A DNA stretch of 64,000 nucleotides from Nectonema munidae (taxonomy: Eukaryota > Nematomorpha > Nectonematoida > Nectonematidae), in contig JAUIRK010000605.1 in assembly GCA_030549495.1 (NCBI GenBank), positions 143,289 to 207,288 on the forward strand, in the 5' to 3' direction. Under the pieces are notes generated by a model. That model searched no databases and had not been told where the DNA came from. It saw only the letters and a program-made list of their open reading frames with translations. Shown here in pieces: positions 10,899 to 23,235 of the stretch; the stretch's first letter is position 1, and each line of letters begins with the position of its first letter. A program made the position numbers and the translations under genes.

Positions 10899-13800
10899 AA
10901 TAGTGTATTCTAAAATATATTAGCATCAAATCAGCCAACACCTTTGTTAATTTCAATATTTATGTAATAGTATGTAAAAGTGGCGTTTCAAACGGGAGGA
11001 ATAAGAAAAGGAGGACATCTGACCATGGCACAAAAATTTATTTGTATCAATATATCATTAATACAAATGTAATACACAATGAATTAATTGCTGCAGTTTA
11101 TTTTCTAATTTTGTATACCTATATGACTGTAATATTTAGTTTGGGGAAAGAGAGGTCAAATACCTGATTTATTCGAACATTTTGGTCTCAAGATAATCAA
11201 TTTAGTTTACTTAAATTACTAAGTTATTCTGAAAATCACTTTTAAAAATAACATTATTGCTCAGATTCTTAAATACAAAAAATTTCACACAGTCTGTTGC
11301 TCTGTTAAAAGTTCCGGGCTTTTTTTCCAAAAAGATTAATTAGTATTATTAATAATAGCTTCTATTATTATTATTATCATTCAGTTGCCTATTTTATTTG
11401 AAACCATATCAAAACAATTCGTTGTAAGGTCGCAATAAATATAATGAACCGCTTGTGATATGTAATGGAGAGAAGGTGTTGATGAATAAAGTGTATTTTA
11501 TCAAGTGGCATACATTAGAGCAATGGTAGAGCAATGATTGGTAGAGGGGCGCCAATCTTGTTGATTAATCGGATGCCATCCCGCTGATGTCAGTTAGGGC
11601 TTTCGGTCAAGAAATGCACCACGATCCAATAAACCACACATTTGTGTTTGAGGCAAGTCTTACCCAGTGGATTTGGAAACAAATGACGTTAAACGAAGTT
11701 TTTTTTATTACACATATTAGCTTTTTATTGATTTAAATTATTTTTTTCTTTAAAAAATTTGCAACCATGTACTATATAAAATATTTTTATAGTAATCAAT
11801 ATCTATATTGTAATTTTAATTATTTCTTAAGAAATGGAAAAAAACATTCTCTCACCTGACGATTAGACCAATGATCCTTTTTTAAAAGATTACAAAAAAA
11901 AATTAACTTAATTAAAACATAAATGTTTTGAATAAGTAAATTCGTAAAAACAAAGAAGAGCTTTATTGTAATCTCCTAAAATTTTAATTTATTGCAAGTA
12001 ATACCGGAGCCAACAAAATTAAAAAGTTTCAGTTTTTGAAAACATATTTAAAAAATGACATTATCTAACCTTAACCTTATGCCTAAAAAATCTCTTATTC
12101 TTTTAGCAAATATATTTTAAATAACCTAAACCATAAGTCAAAATCTTATTCTTAACAGGGTTAGAAGAGAAAATATACTGTGATCATTTTTTTAACAACC
12201 TAATACTTCGTTAAAAACTATAAGAAAAAAGAGAATAGAGAAATATTTAAAAGTATTTTAAAGGAAAATTTTGAGTGGAAGTGGGATTTTCAAATTTCCT
12301 CGATTTTGTAAAAAAAAAGATATATATAGTAGTCGGGCAGGTTATCTCCCGGGTCGTATTGCCAGACCACCAATTTTTAAAAATTTTAAGGATATGGATT
12401 AGAGGGTTATTGATTTTTGCAAGTCTTATAGTAATCAATATATTTTATAATACAAGTATGATATGATAAAATAAAAATTGTGTTTATTTTACGAATTATG
12501 ATTGATCTCAATAAGTGTAAATAAATACTAAATAGCTCTTAATTTTGTAAGAGGCAATCCCAACTTATACATTTGTATGCTTTATTTTTTTATTTTCATA
12601 TTATTATCTTTTATATGTCTACCAATAAAATGTACTTTGTATGCGATGCTTTTTATAGGTATTTTGTTGGTTTATGTTAATGTTATGGATTTTATAATTA
12701 AACCTAAAAAACGGTTGACATATTATATTTTATTATATGAGTGTACCGCAACGATTCCAACGTTCAACAAAGATGGCGCAATGCAAAAAATGTTGGGAAA
12801 AATGAGAAGAAATTAAGCAATTTTATATAAAACAAACTCAGGTGTGCACACCGACAACAGTAACTTCAAGTGTGTACAAGTAGATAATGGGTTAAGAATG
12901 TCTATTTTCACCGTGCGTGGTACCTTCCTCTTGCCAAACCATTATATTATTTTTATCATGGGCTCAGGGACGATTCAGCCTCAAGACAATTCGGCTTCAA
13001 GACAATACTAATATCAATATACTCAGAGATCGAATTGAACTGCTTTGAATGTAGTGAATTTTCAAGATGTATTCCTTCTGATGAGTGTTTTTGAAACTTG
13101 TTCAAGGATATATTTTTAATGTTATTTCATCTATAATTTAAATTTGAGCAGGACTATCTTTCATCCGAAGTAAATTTGATAAATTTCGCAAAAATTTACC
13201 ACATGGATCTTTATTCGATAAAAGTTAGGATTAATTAAAGGAAACGTTAAACTAGGTCTTGATTTAAAACGTTCTAGCCAACCTTCGGTATTTTCATACA
13301 TATGTTCTCATTTGAATTTTTGATGAAAAGTTTTACTCTGTTCTCGGATTATTTCTCCAAACACTTTCAAGACACCTAAAACACTTTACCAGATTTTGGC
13401 ATTAAGTTTTAGAATTAGTGATAATCAACTAATTAGCTTTCAATATGGGATTGTTTGTGCAATAATTAAATATTTCTAACATTTATAATCCTTCAATTAG
13501 AAATTTTTTATTTTAAATACAGCCCAAAACCTGAATTCAAAATTTTAAATTTAAAGATCAAAATATTCCATGTAAGGAATGGGATTCTGACGTATTCGCA
13601 GTGTTACATTTCTTGAGTAGGAGAAATATATTTTTATTAAAAGTTTTTACCTTCAACACATCTCAAAATATTTGGATTGGGAAAATTGTTTTGACCGAAG
13701 TTCATTCTCCTCCATAGACTTTCCAAGACTATTCAAGGAGTGAAATTTCATTTTAATTTTAACAGATTTTAGAAGCACCTTTGTTTTATCAAAACTATTT

Positions 13801-14527
13801 ACTTGTTTGATGAATCTTTTTAATATTTAATGGATCAAAAGTTTAAAAATTAACTTTCAACGAGAAATAGATTCATTGATGAAGATGACCCATTAAATTG
13901 ATGTATAAAATAAACATGATTATAGTAAACAATATATTGGGCACTAAAATTTTAAAATATGCAAATTTTTGCCGCAAGTCAATCCAAATTTTTTCTAATC
14001 GAATTTCTACATCTTCTCAACACATTGCTAAAATTAAGATCGAAATTTAAGAATATCGCTTACTTTTTTAGTAGTCAAATTGTCTTATACACATTATAAA
14101 TAATACATAATAATATATTTGCATTATGATATTATATTAACACCCTAAAAGTTGACAGCAAAATTATTGTTTTTTACAATCTGGGCAATTCGATTATCCG
14201 AATAGTTTTTTTAAAGTTAAGTTCAGATTAAAAAGAGTTGGTAGTATTTAACGTTGTATTAAAAAAAGTTGCCTAATTTTTCAACTCTATCAAAATGTCA
14301 TTCACTAGAATTAGTGAACTATAATTGAAATACTTTTAAAGAACTTTGACTGAGATAGAACTGAAAAAGCTGTTTAAAATTCTCGCCTTTCTTATCAAAT
14401 CTCATATTTTACCAATTTAGTAGTCAGAGCTGCTTTGATCTAGGAAAAGAGACAAATTATAAATTTAAAGTGGGACAAATATTCATAAATTTTAAGCGTA
14501 TTTAAAACAAAAAAACAGATAGCTCAC
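10899..14527. other. Gene-free AT-rich tract
   Basis: No supported gene. There is an ATT-type simple repeat near 11365-11390. The motif at 12341-12372 (TATCTCCCGGGTCGTATTG) recurs in similar form at 30218-30243. A 63-codon open frame around 12275-12466 shows no domain. Confidence 0.45.
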
Positions 14528-14609
14528 CTTTGTTTGTGTTTACATCAGCATTGATGCAATGTGGAACACAGGCTAATTTAATTTTCTTCACTTCCTTCAA
14601 GCTTGCGGC
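14528..14609 (-). CDS. Candidate host exon, product unknown
   Basis: Minus strand: a pyrimidine-rich acceptor (CATTTTTCTTCTTAAG) precedes 82 bp with one open frame reading A-A-S-L-K-E-V-K-K-I-K-L-A-C-V-P-H-C-I-N-A-D-V, followed by a good donor (AACAAAG then GTGAGC). The composition is ordinary protein-like in an otherwise AT-rich setting. One base is left over at the donor, which fits the two-base start of the candidate exon at 2527-2653. The frame also remains open upstream to an ATG near 14630, so it could be the coding end of a first exon. No family is recognised. Confidence 0.35.
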
Positions 14610-14679
14610 CTTAAGAAGAAAAATGAACATAGGATTAAAACAAGAAAACTCTGCACATCATCTCTTCCCCAAACATATT

Positions 14680-14805
14680 GAGCTAGACCACGTGACAACC
14701 AACACACAACGCGCGTATATTTAGTCAGCAAAAACTTTGAAAAAGGCGGAATAAATCCTTAAAAAGGTAAAAACTTTATTTCAAAACTACACAACAAAGG
14801 TAAGT
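14680..14805 (+). promoter_or_regulatory. Possible promoter with short exon and splice donor
   Basis: A CACGTG E-box at about 14689, a CpG-containing GCGCGTATATTTA element just after it, and a consensus donor (AACAAAG then GTAAGTAA, intron starting at 14800) lie close together on the plus strand. This could be a non-coding first exon running opposite to the minus-strand exon at 14528-14609. No transcript evidence is available. Confidence 0.2.
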
Positions 14806-15952
14806 AATTTTTTAAGTTTTAATCTTCCCGCCCTTTTCTCTATTGTGGCAATGCTTGCATAATTTATATACTTTGAAAACAAAAGTGAATATCCGCCGAC
14901 AATCGCCTTTTTCAAGCGTAATGCGGAGAGGGAATGGAGTGAAGTAGAGAGATTAGTGTCGTAGGTTTTCAACGATAAACTCTTCACTCTTCCTCTGTTT
15001 ACTTTATGCACATATTTAATAAATCACATTCAGCACCAAATCTATATTTATATACATTGAAGATGATCTTTCTATTCAAACGGGAGTAGTAATAAGGAAC
15101 AAACTTAAAACACGATACATTTTTGTAACACCAGTAAATAAAATTTTTCACGTTTTTTTGCATTCCATACATTCTTTGAATTCATGATTTGGATGTTTTT
15201 GAAATCAATGTATGGAAAAAGAGGAGAAAAGGAACTTGCCTTCATCATACTGCTGTGCTACTTGGTTCATGAATCGCATTTATTTTTAACATTATTGCGC
15301 ACTTATGCAGCATTCGAACAAGAACTCTCTTTTCTTGTTTACCATTTTGTTTTAAACTTTATTTCTTTTAAAATTTTCGAGAAAGGTATTTTCTTAACTA
15401 GTAAAGTTTTTCCATTCTTAAAATTGGCCAACATTCTCATCCTCTAGCATGCGCATCCTGACTATTAATTTCAACATTCGATACTCAGACCCTTGGGCAG
15501 AGAAGGGATAAAAGGAAAATCAATAATAATTAATAACTAATAAAATTTAGGAACTATTTTAGCAATTTACTACACTAATCTTAGCACATCTCACTTTCTT
15601 CTACAATGATCGATGAAGAAAATAATGAAACCGTTAAAACAGGATATATAGATTTTGGAACATACACAAAAAATATCAACTGTTTTTTCGTTATTTTTTT
15701 TAATGTTTTTTTGCAAATAAAAAAACTTTTGGCACGCAGCATAAAAAAGGTTCGCCATCACTGGCCTAGAGTATTAGTCACATTGCACAAAGAACATTTA
15801 TTCATATAATGTTACGAATCTGAAACACAACTCTTCTTTCACAAAATGAAGCTAATTCTGATTTATTTATGTTTAAAATATCTATTAAAAAAATAATTTA
15901 ACTGATATGTTTTTCCTCAAATTGCCAAGTATTGCAAATAATTTGATTTTTA
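14806..15952. other. No supported gene
   Basis: A 74-codon minus-strand open frame at 14787-15011 and an 87-codon plus-strand frame at 15184-15447 have no recognisable domain and no splice context I trust. The stretch at 14820-15000 is less AT-rich than average. Confidence 0.4.
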
Positions 15953-15960
15953 CACATATA

Positions 15961-16242
15961 CAGGGATGGACCGAGAGGGGGGATAGGGGGATGCATACCC
16001 CCCCCCCCACCAGCAATCTATTCAAGAAAAAAGGTTGGAATCCACCCTAAAATAGAAATCAAAATTGATGAAGTCATTGATCGATTTTCAAAGCAAAAAG
16101 AAAAGACTTTGTAATATAATTTTAATCATTTATTTTACATACGTTTTCAAATTTCTTCCCTAATAAAATGTGTAAAATATTTTGATAATATTAGTATACC
16201 CCCCCCCCCCCCCCCCACAAAAGATTTCTGGATCCCCCACTG
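15961..16242. mobile_element. hAT-type MITE with internal poly-C tracts
   Basis: The ends CAGGGATGGACCGAGA and TCTGGATCCCCCACTG are imperfect inverted repeats with the CAG/CTG tips of hAT elements. A perfect 8-bp duplication, CACATATA, flanks it at 15953-15960 and 16243-16250. The 282-bp body contains runs of 11 C (15998-16008) and 18 C (16199-16216) and no coding frame. Classification as a non-autonomous hAT element is firm; the source transposon is not in this window. Confidence 0.85.
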
Positions 16243-16520
16243 CACATATATGCCATTTTCAAGTATATTGGATTTAATGGTGATATTTATTTTCTATGGT
16301 GAAAACTCAGAATTAATAAAGTTAAAGCTATACCCAACCATAATGATTAAAACATAACACCCTGGTTAAGGTGCGTCTGTTGCACCATATTTTTGAAGAA
16401 AAAACTCTAGATAAAGCTGTTTTTGGTAATGCAAAAACACATTAAAAATATGAATTTAAAGTTTCATCCAATTTTAGATTGTTTTAGGTGTTGTGCAAAC
16501 TAAGTATATCTATATACAAG

Positions 16521-18362
16521 CTATATTTTTTCCCCATTTTGACCTCTAAATGTAGAAACTGTCATACAAAAAAGATGTTTAAGAAAACACCACAAAGAGC
16601 TTCCAACTAAAATATATAATTCTACCTTATTTTTAAAAAGTTCTTTTTTTAGAAATACAGATTTTCCAAACTCTATTCCAAATCTTTTTTTGAAGTTATA
16701 GCCCTTTTTAAAAGATTTTATAGTTTCAACATTTGCTTTGATAAGGATCCACTTTTTCAATGAAAAGAGATATTAATGTGAAATCTTCAGTTAAAAACCA
16801 AAGATGATTCATAAAAACCTTTTTAGCAGAGGCTATCATTGAGTTTTCTTCTACTAAAAATGAATTGATAAGATTTAAAGCAAGTGCTGAGGAATGTTTG
16901 CGGCAAAACAACATGAGAAATAATTAAAAATACAAAAATTTGTGAAATTAATTATTTTTGGCTTTATTAACAGCCTGATGATCTAATTTTAATAAAACTT
17001 TTCTAACCATCAAGATACATAAGACTTAAAAGGAATAGTTATTTATAATCTAACCTAACGTATATTTCTTTTAAACATTCTTTTAAAAAAATAAAATTCG
17101 ATTTCTATAGAAAGTATAATTGGTTGTCAATTAAAGATAACTATTTGAATTCTTTTCTGAATTTATTTAAAAACGCATACTCTGGTTCAGATGTCGTATA
17201 TATTTCCAAGTCTTCCCACACTTTTTTAGTAATAGTCCACTAATGTGATGTCGACAAGGAGACCAAAGAAGAGATTTCTTTAATTTTTTACATGTTACAG
17301 TTAAATGTCCGGTGTTAAGCATAGTTGTGTCAAAAACCATCTTTTTACAAAATCTATACAATTCCATTCGTCGAGTAAATTCACCGAAGAACTTGATTAC
17401 AATGCTTCTCCTCCTTTGTTTTTTGCATAAGCATTGATCCAAGTATTTTAACCATGCTAATATTTCAAATGATAACAAAAATTCTCGCTTCATAGTGGAA
17501 CATATTTTTAATGCACGTAATAGCTTTACTTCCCAAAGGGGATATCAATTTTGATGAAGTCCATGACTCTTTTATTTTGTTACAAATTTTTCTATAACTT
17601 CAACTTTATATTATAAGACTGAGTAGAATGAACATTTATTTTGTTTGCATCGCCCTCAAAGGCTTCTGATAATGATTGAAAAACAAACCAAAGATGCTCT
17701 GGGTAAAATATTTTTTCTAGATAACGTTCAAACTATTCTTTCATTTTGAAAAACATCATGGGGTACTTTCCTACTTCTTTTATTGTAACACAAATGGTGT
17801 ATTTTAATCTTGTAAATTTTCTTCATCATAACTTTTCAAACTTTTTTCTATTAATTGAGTCAATATTTATTTGCTTTTTATTTTCAATGCATGCATTTTT
17901 TCTTTTAACCGTTTTTCATTTACTAAAAAACTTTGAATATATCAATACTTCCATATGAAGCCTCTTTTCTATCGGCCATCATTTTTTTCAAAAACAAAAT
18001 ATCATCATCAATTTTATTTTTTTCAAAAACAGTTTTTCTAAATTTCATATCCTCTAGCATTTTCAAAACATCCCTTGGCCAAAAATGCATCGTTTTTTCC
18101 TATTTTTCTTTGAACTCACCAATTTTTTTGCTAACATGATACTTTTTGGAATTTAAAGCTGAAAGATGCCACACTTTTTGGTAAATTTGTTAATTTCAGG
18201 CATGTTTGCTTTTTGATAGTCCCTTTTTATTTCTTCAACAACCACTTTTGAACTAAGCACACTAGTCTTTGATTGTTTCGAAGAATCTTCATTTCTTAAC
18301 TTATTCATATGACTTAAGTAGTATAATAAAACTTGTGGGAATGTAGGAAGTCTAGTGTTCAA
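16521..18362 (-). pseudogene. Decayed transposase-like gene of an unnamed family (copy 1)
   Basis: Minus-strand fragments appear in the same order as in the better copy at 54786-56229. An N-terminal piece near 18360-18160 has R-L-P-T-F-P-Q-V-L-L and later A-N-M-P-E-I. A middle piece near 18060 reads F-L-A-K-G. A core piece at 17493-17170 has V-F-D-T-T-x-x-N-T-G-H and S-P-C-R-H-H-I, matching F-D-T-T-A-S-N-T-G-K and A-C-R-H-R-I-H-E in copy 2. A C-terminal piece near 16914-16730 has N-H-L-W-F-L-T-E-D-F. The D-x2-x-N-T-G strand and the C-x2-H motif recall the RNase H-fold and insertion domain of hAT transposases, but I cannot assign a named family. It is broken by many stops and frame changes and no terminal repeats were found, so it is old. 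Confidence 0.6.
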
Positions 18363-18519
18363 GTACAGGAATATTATTTAACAAAAAATACATTGTTAAA
18401 ATTTGGAGTTGTAGAAGCCATGAAAAACAAAACAATTTTTTCAAAAAATGGGAAATCGAAAAATTAAAAAATATATTTCATATCTATATTACTTTTTATG
18501 CTTTATGTAAAATATATAC

Positions 18520-19360
18520 ACCCACTCCAATTTTTCTATGCCACTTTTATTCTTAATTTACATAAATGATATTCACTAAAGTGTGAAAAAAGAGGGAAAA
18601 TGATCATGCACGCAGATGATGTGACTCTTATGTTCAATACTAATAACTTGACTAAATTTAAGCAACATACATGACTCCTTATCTAATATCTCAGAATGGC
18701 GCTATCATAACAAAATAAGAATCAATTAGAACAAAAGTATTTTCATGTCAATATCCAGAAGACCTGTAAAACTATCCACTCCTATTTTTCACATTGATGA
18801 TGTTCTGATGAAAAGAGTCCAAACTTGCAAATATGTAGGAGTAACTCTCTCCGAAAACTTTTCTTTCAAGACTCACATAAATAATGTATGTTTGAAAATT
18901 TGTAAGTTTTTTGGATGTTTGAAAAAACTGAGAACCTACTTACCTTTCAGAAAAAGAAAACTTCTGTATCATAGCCATGTATATTCACATGTTATATATG
19001 CCAACTTGTTATGGGGCTCTAATCATCAAACACAATTAGCACAACTATCCAAAGTACTAGAGAAGTTTCACCATTTTATAAATGATAGGCAAAAGATCAA
19101 AAGCAAAATTTTGAAATTAAAACAAATAAATATCATTTCCGGTCCTTTTACAACAAAACTCATATTAAATCAGGCCCTTTCAACAATCGTTTTGTTACAA
19201 ATTATACTTTCCACAAACATTTAACTCGTCAATATAAAAAATTAACAAAAATTCAAATTTTAGGAAAATCTTTTGCTCACTTTGAATAGAGCTAATAAAT
19301 ACATCGACAAATTAAATACCCACAACATATTAACATTTAAAAAATCACTCAAAAAAATCT
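18520..19360 (+). pseudogene. LINE remnant: reverse transcriptase palm to C-terminal
   Basis: Plus-strand pieces show F-L-I-Y-I-N-D-I near 18550, then the catalytic H-A-D-D-V-T-L-M-F at about 18609-18635 (the Y/A-x-D-D box), then a long open stretch (18745-19224) with Q-T-C-K-Y-V-G-V-T-L, F-K-T-H-I-N-N-V and I-Y-A-N-L-L-W-G. These are the palm, thumb and connection landmarks of Jockey/CR1-type non-LTR retrotransposons. A TAA and a frame change lie between the first two motifs, and the tail after about 19080 has shifted frame. The 5' half is absent. An AATAAA-like site near 19530 may mark its 3' end. Confidence 0.7.
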
Positions 19361-20734
19361 TGTGATCAGATGAAGCCTAATCTCACTTTTTTTTGTCTTT
19401 TCAAACAGTTGTTATAGATTTTTTTTCTTCCTTATACTCTTTATTTTTTTCACTTTTAACTAAGTGTTATTATTTTATATACATATGTGTATGTATGTAT
19501 AATTATTTCTACATAACTAGTTTTTTTTCTGTAAATAAATACAATATTTCCTGATTTTGCCTAATACATATATATTCAAAGTTAGCGGAGTTTAGACATC
19601 ACAATGTATGGATCTTTGTCATTCTCACTCACATTTATTATAATGCTTTACTGCTTGTCTTTTTCTATTGCCATCTTCAGTCACACAGAATTTTTTTCCT
19701 AATCTGGCATTTAAACTCGTTGTATGGATTCCTGGATTATACTAAATTAATGGATAGGGTTGGAAGAAAAAGACAGTCAAATTTTATGCTACTGCTAGAA
19801 TATTTTGTTGCTTTTTTTTACTTTTGTTGTTGTAATAAATTTCTTCTTTTTAAAAAAAATATAACTCATTTTTTATTTAAAAACCTTAAAAAAAATCGAG
19901 AATACAAGATAAAAATTTATTTTCGAAATATTTATAACGATTTCATAAAAAATTAACACCATCTAGAACAAATTATTTTTCAATTGATTTTGAATTTTGT
20001 AGTTGTGCAATTTTAAATCTTGGAATTTTAGAATGAAATTTCGACGTCAGGAGAGGCCAGTTTATATATAATTCAATCCGATGTATAAAATATAAAGTAG
20101 TTAAAAATGTTGGATACTCTAAAAAAAATTATATGCTGAATGAAATTTTGGTGGTGAAATTTTGTTTAGTTATCTCGAAAAATGCTGTAGTTCATGACAG
20201 ATTCGTATTCAAGTGCTTATTAAAATTGGAACTAAAATATTGTTTATAAAATGTGTGCCAAGCTTATATAGCTGAATGTGAGGAAGATGATTAAATGGTT
20301 AATTTGATGTTTTACTTATTTTTTTTATTATACTAGGTATTTTGCTTCAAGTAAGAATTTGATTTTACATTTGAAACTAGAATTTGGATAAATTTTTGAT
20401 GTTAAACAAGAATTTTTAGATATTTTTGGGATCTAAATTTTATTTTTTTAGAGGTGAAACTAAAAAGTGAGTTGGCAACACTGCTGTGCTGATATTGGCA
20501 AAGCATTTTTAATTTAAAATAGAATAATTTTCATAATTCAAAAGTAAAACTTACTTTATAGAATAAAAAAACATAATTTTTCAAAATTTTACTTTAAATT
20601 ACTGATTACATTTGAATTTTTGAATATTTTGGCGAAAATTTCATTCTATTGTTGGATGAATTTATACGGCAAAAATGGATAGCGAGGTGTGAAGTGCATA
20701 AATACTCCCATCTTATAAAGATAAAAAGGTCTTT
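19361..20734. other. No supported gene
   Basis: AT-rich tract with a short alternating TA/TG repeat near 19475-19500. Open frames are low-complexity translations of A/T runs. Confidence 0.45.
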
Positions 20735-21195
20735 TTACTCATAAATAAAGGACTGTGAAGGCGGAAGATAAAATCGAATAAAGCATACGGATAAGAGAAC
20801 AAGCACTTGGGACGCTTGAAATGAGAGCAAGATGTGAGGGTGATTTCTCTTTATTCTGAGCAGCAGCATGGATGTAATGGGGAGGGGTGAGCGATACTGC
20901 TGATCCATCATTTCTTCTTCTCTGGACTGAGCCAAGTCGTAGGCCAAAACAAGGTATCTGTCACTGCAAAAAACTTTCCCACATTCTGGCAACATTTGTC
21001 TAAGAAAAGAAGAAGATAAGATTTGTGTTGTGCAAGCTCTTCTGTATGACGACATATCGCATTTTCATTATTTTCATCAGGGGAGCATTCGCAAAAAATA
21101 GATAATAGAAGCTCTAATAATTTTAGCGGAGAATCACGGAACACCAAAAAAGCCTTCACCAAAGTGAACACATTCAACAGTGAATGCGCTTTCAA
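20735..21195 (-). other. Unassigned coding-like patch
   Basis: Two overlapping minus-strand frames (20735-21055 and 20908-21195) stay open in a locally GC-richer patch. A convincing acceptor (CTTCTTCTTTTCTTAG) ends at 21000 and is followed by a frame reading Q-M-L-P-E-C-G-K-V-F-C-S-D-R-Y-L-V-L, faintly like the start of a C2H2 finger but without the histidines. The upstream frame reads F-R-D-S-P-L-K-L-L-E-L-L-L. A host exon is possible; no donor or homologue can be named. Confidence 0.25.
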
Positions 21196-21788
21196 AATCT
21201 CAATGCACTCTTGTAAATGAATGCAACCACTATAATAAAAAGAATGCTTTTATTGAGTCTGTGAGAAAAGGAATTCTTGATCTTTTTGAATTGTAGCCGT
21301 GGATGACATTAATGTTATTTGTGTTCTTGTGTTTTTGACAATCAGAAATTCTTAAAATAATTATAATGTGAGCACTTAAGAATCTTCAAAAAGTATTGTT
21401 GAGAGTTCTTTCATATCATATATATTATCCTAAAGCGAAGCTATTTTAACTTTAAAAAAGTAATTTGTTTATTAGTTTTTGCTTCATTTTAACTTTAAAG
21501 GGTTCCACAGTTTAATTTATTGACGACTGAAGAAATTAAAGGTTGTGTTCAATACGTGATGATCAAAATCACTCTAAGGACAAGAGTATGTGTTAGTATG
21601 TACCAATTAGATCGGTATCAGCTTAATCGACTTTTTTGTTTGATGAGTATCGATAGCGGCAATTCTTTTTATTGTTCAGTAATTTTATTAACCCAAACAA
21701 TAAACAAAATCAAATTTATACAAGAGCTATAAAGAGTACAAGAACACTTGTATTTTGTGTATAGCGCGTTGTGCATATAATGGCATTA
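21196..21788. other. No supported gene
   Basis: Nothing beyond short unassigned frames. Confidence 0.4.
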
Positions 21789-21918
21789 CCCTTTGGTGAC
21801 CAGAAAAATCACACGATATTTATTAAAAAGCAGAAAATTCATATACAAAACTATTTGAAAAAGCAGACGAAAGTAAAATTGTTTATGTATCATATATGAT
21901 ACCCTGGTCACGAAAGGG
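21789..21918 (+). mobile_element. TTAA-type MITE (diverged)
   Basis: A 130-bp element beginning CCCTTTGGTGACCAG and ending CTGGTCACGAAAGGG, an almost perfect 15-bp inverted pair. TTAA follows at the right; the left site reads ATTA. The interior has AAAGCAGA and AAGCAGACGA boxes like the rest of the family. Confidence 0.75.
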
Positions 21919-22412
21919 TTAATGAAAGCTGCCTGTCTTTTTGCTCACAATTTTAGGTTCAAAACATACTAAATTCATAAATGGAGTTAGGATATAGATA
22001 TTCACAAATAATGTCAACGATTTTTTTCCATTTTTGACCACTCTTATCAACTTTTCAATATCTACATTTCTACTTCATAACATAGAAAGTGAATTTGGAC
22101 CTTCCTTCCGTTTTAGTTGACATTTAGTTGTGATGGATAAGTTTACTTCCCTAGAAGAAATAATTTAAAGGAAACAGGGGAGAAAAGATCATGTTTTTAC
22201 ACTAGAATTTAAAAGTTCATTTTACACATTGAAGTTTTTTTTTATAAATGATATCATTTAATACAGACTTTTATTATGATGTTTAAAAGCTATTAATACA
22301 AAATCATTTAAAACTTTATATACTTCAAATATTTTTTCAGTATCGGTTTCGATTAATCATCAATATTCGCATTTTAAAATGTAATCGGTACATCACTACA
22401 AAGCATTATATC

Positions 22413-22674
22413 CAGTGTTGGATTAACATAGTAGCAACAGGCCCGCGCTTGAAAAAAAAAATTTTTTTTTTTTGACTTTTTGTAATATCTTTTAGTTTTC
22501 TTCCATTCTTCTTTTATATTTCTTCCTTAAAATAAATTTTTGCTCTTGAATTTTGTGGTTTTTATCTTTTTTGTAGAATCAAGATCAATTTTATTAAAAA
22601 ATTTTACTTCCTGACTATCATTTGTAAATTTAATCGATCTGCTACAGGCCCCGCACTTGGTAGATCCGGCACTG
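22413..22674. mobile_element. hAT-type MITE
   Basis: The ends CAGTGTTGGATTAACA and GGTAGATCCGGCACTG form an imperfect terminal inverted repeat. The 8-bp flanks ATTATATC (22405-22412) and ATCATATC (22675-22682) match at seven positions, as expected of a hAT target duplication. Inside the tips lie near-matching GGCCCGCGCTTG and GGCCCCGCACTTG blocks. It has no coding frame. Confidence 0.8.
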
Positions 22675-22974
22675 ATCATATCGATGAAAATTCAGACATA
22701 AAATTGTGAAATTCACTGCACGAGAAGATAAATGCAATATGAATAACAAAAATAGCATAAACATGAATGCATACTTTCATATCCATTTTACTTAACATTG
22801 CGTTTAAAACAAGTATATCAAATCAATTTTGAATCGTTGCGCCAATAATTTGAAGTTTCTAGAGGATCAGAATTTAAAGGAATAATCGCTTGTTTTTTTC
22901 AATAAGTTTTTATATAACTTGAAGCAAACGATTTGCCTTTCTTGAGGTGCGGGTGTCACGCAAGTCCTCAAAGA

Positions 22975-23235
22975 TGTTCATGATGCTGATTCTGATATTT
23001 TAGGTGTCATATATTTTGATTGAAAATATATTCTTCTCATATTTAAGGAAAACAGGGAAAAGAATGAGATAAAATGATTACAAAAATCGGATATTTGAAG
23101 TGAAAGATGTGTTAACGAGTTTGACTTGATTATGCGACAAACTTTGGATGGAAATTTCATTTTGTTGACAGACGATGAAGGAAGGAGAGGAGAATGGCGA
23201 TGGCGGAGTTTCATCTTGGCGTTCACTTTTAATTT
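22975..23235 (-). other. Unassigned open frame in a GC-richer patch
   Basis: An 82-codon minus-strand frame begins M-N-A-K-M-K-L-R-H-R-H-S-P in sequence less AT-rich than its flanks. On the other strand a short GAGAATGGCGATGGCGG context looks like a start. There is no domain and no splice pair I trust. Confidence 0.2.

Noticed and set aside
11510-11660. GC-richer block as a SINE or exon
   Set aside because: No B-box, tail, target duplication or sustained open frame could be found.
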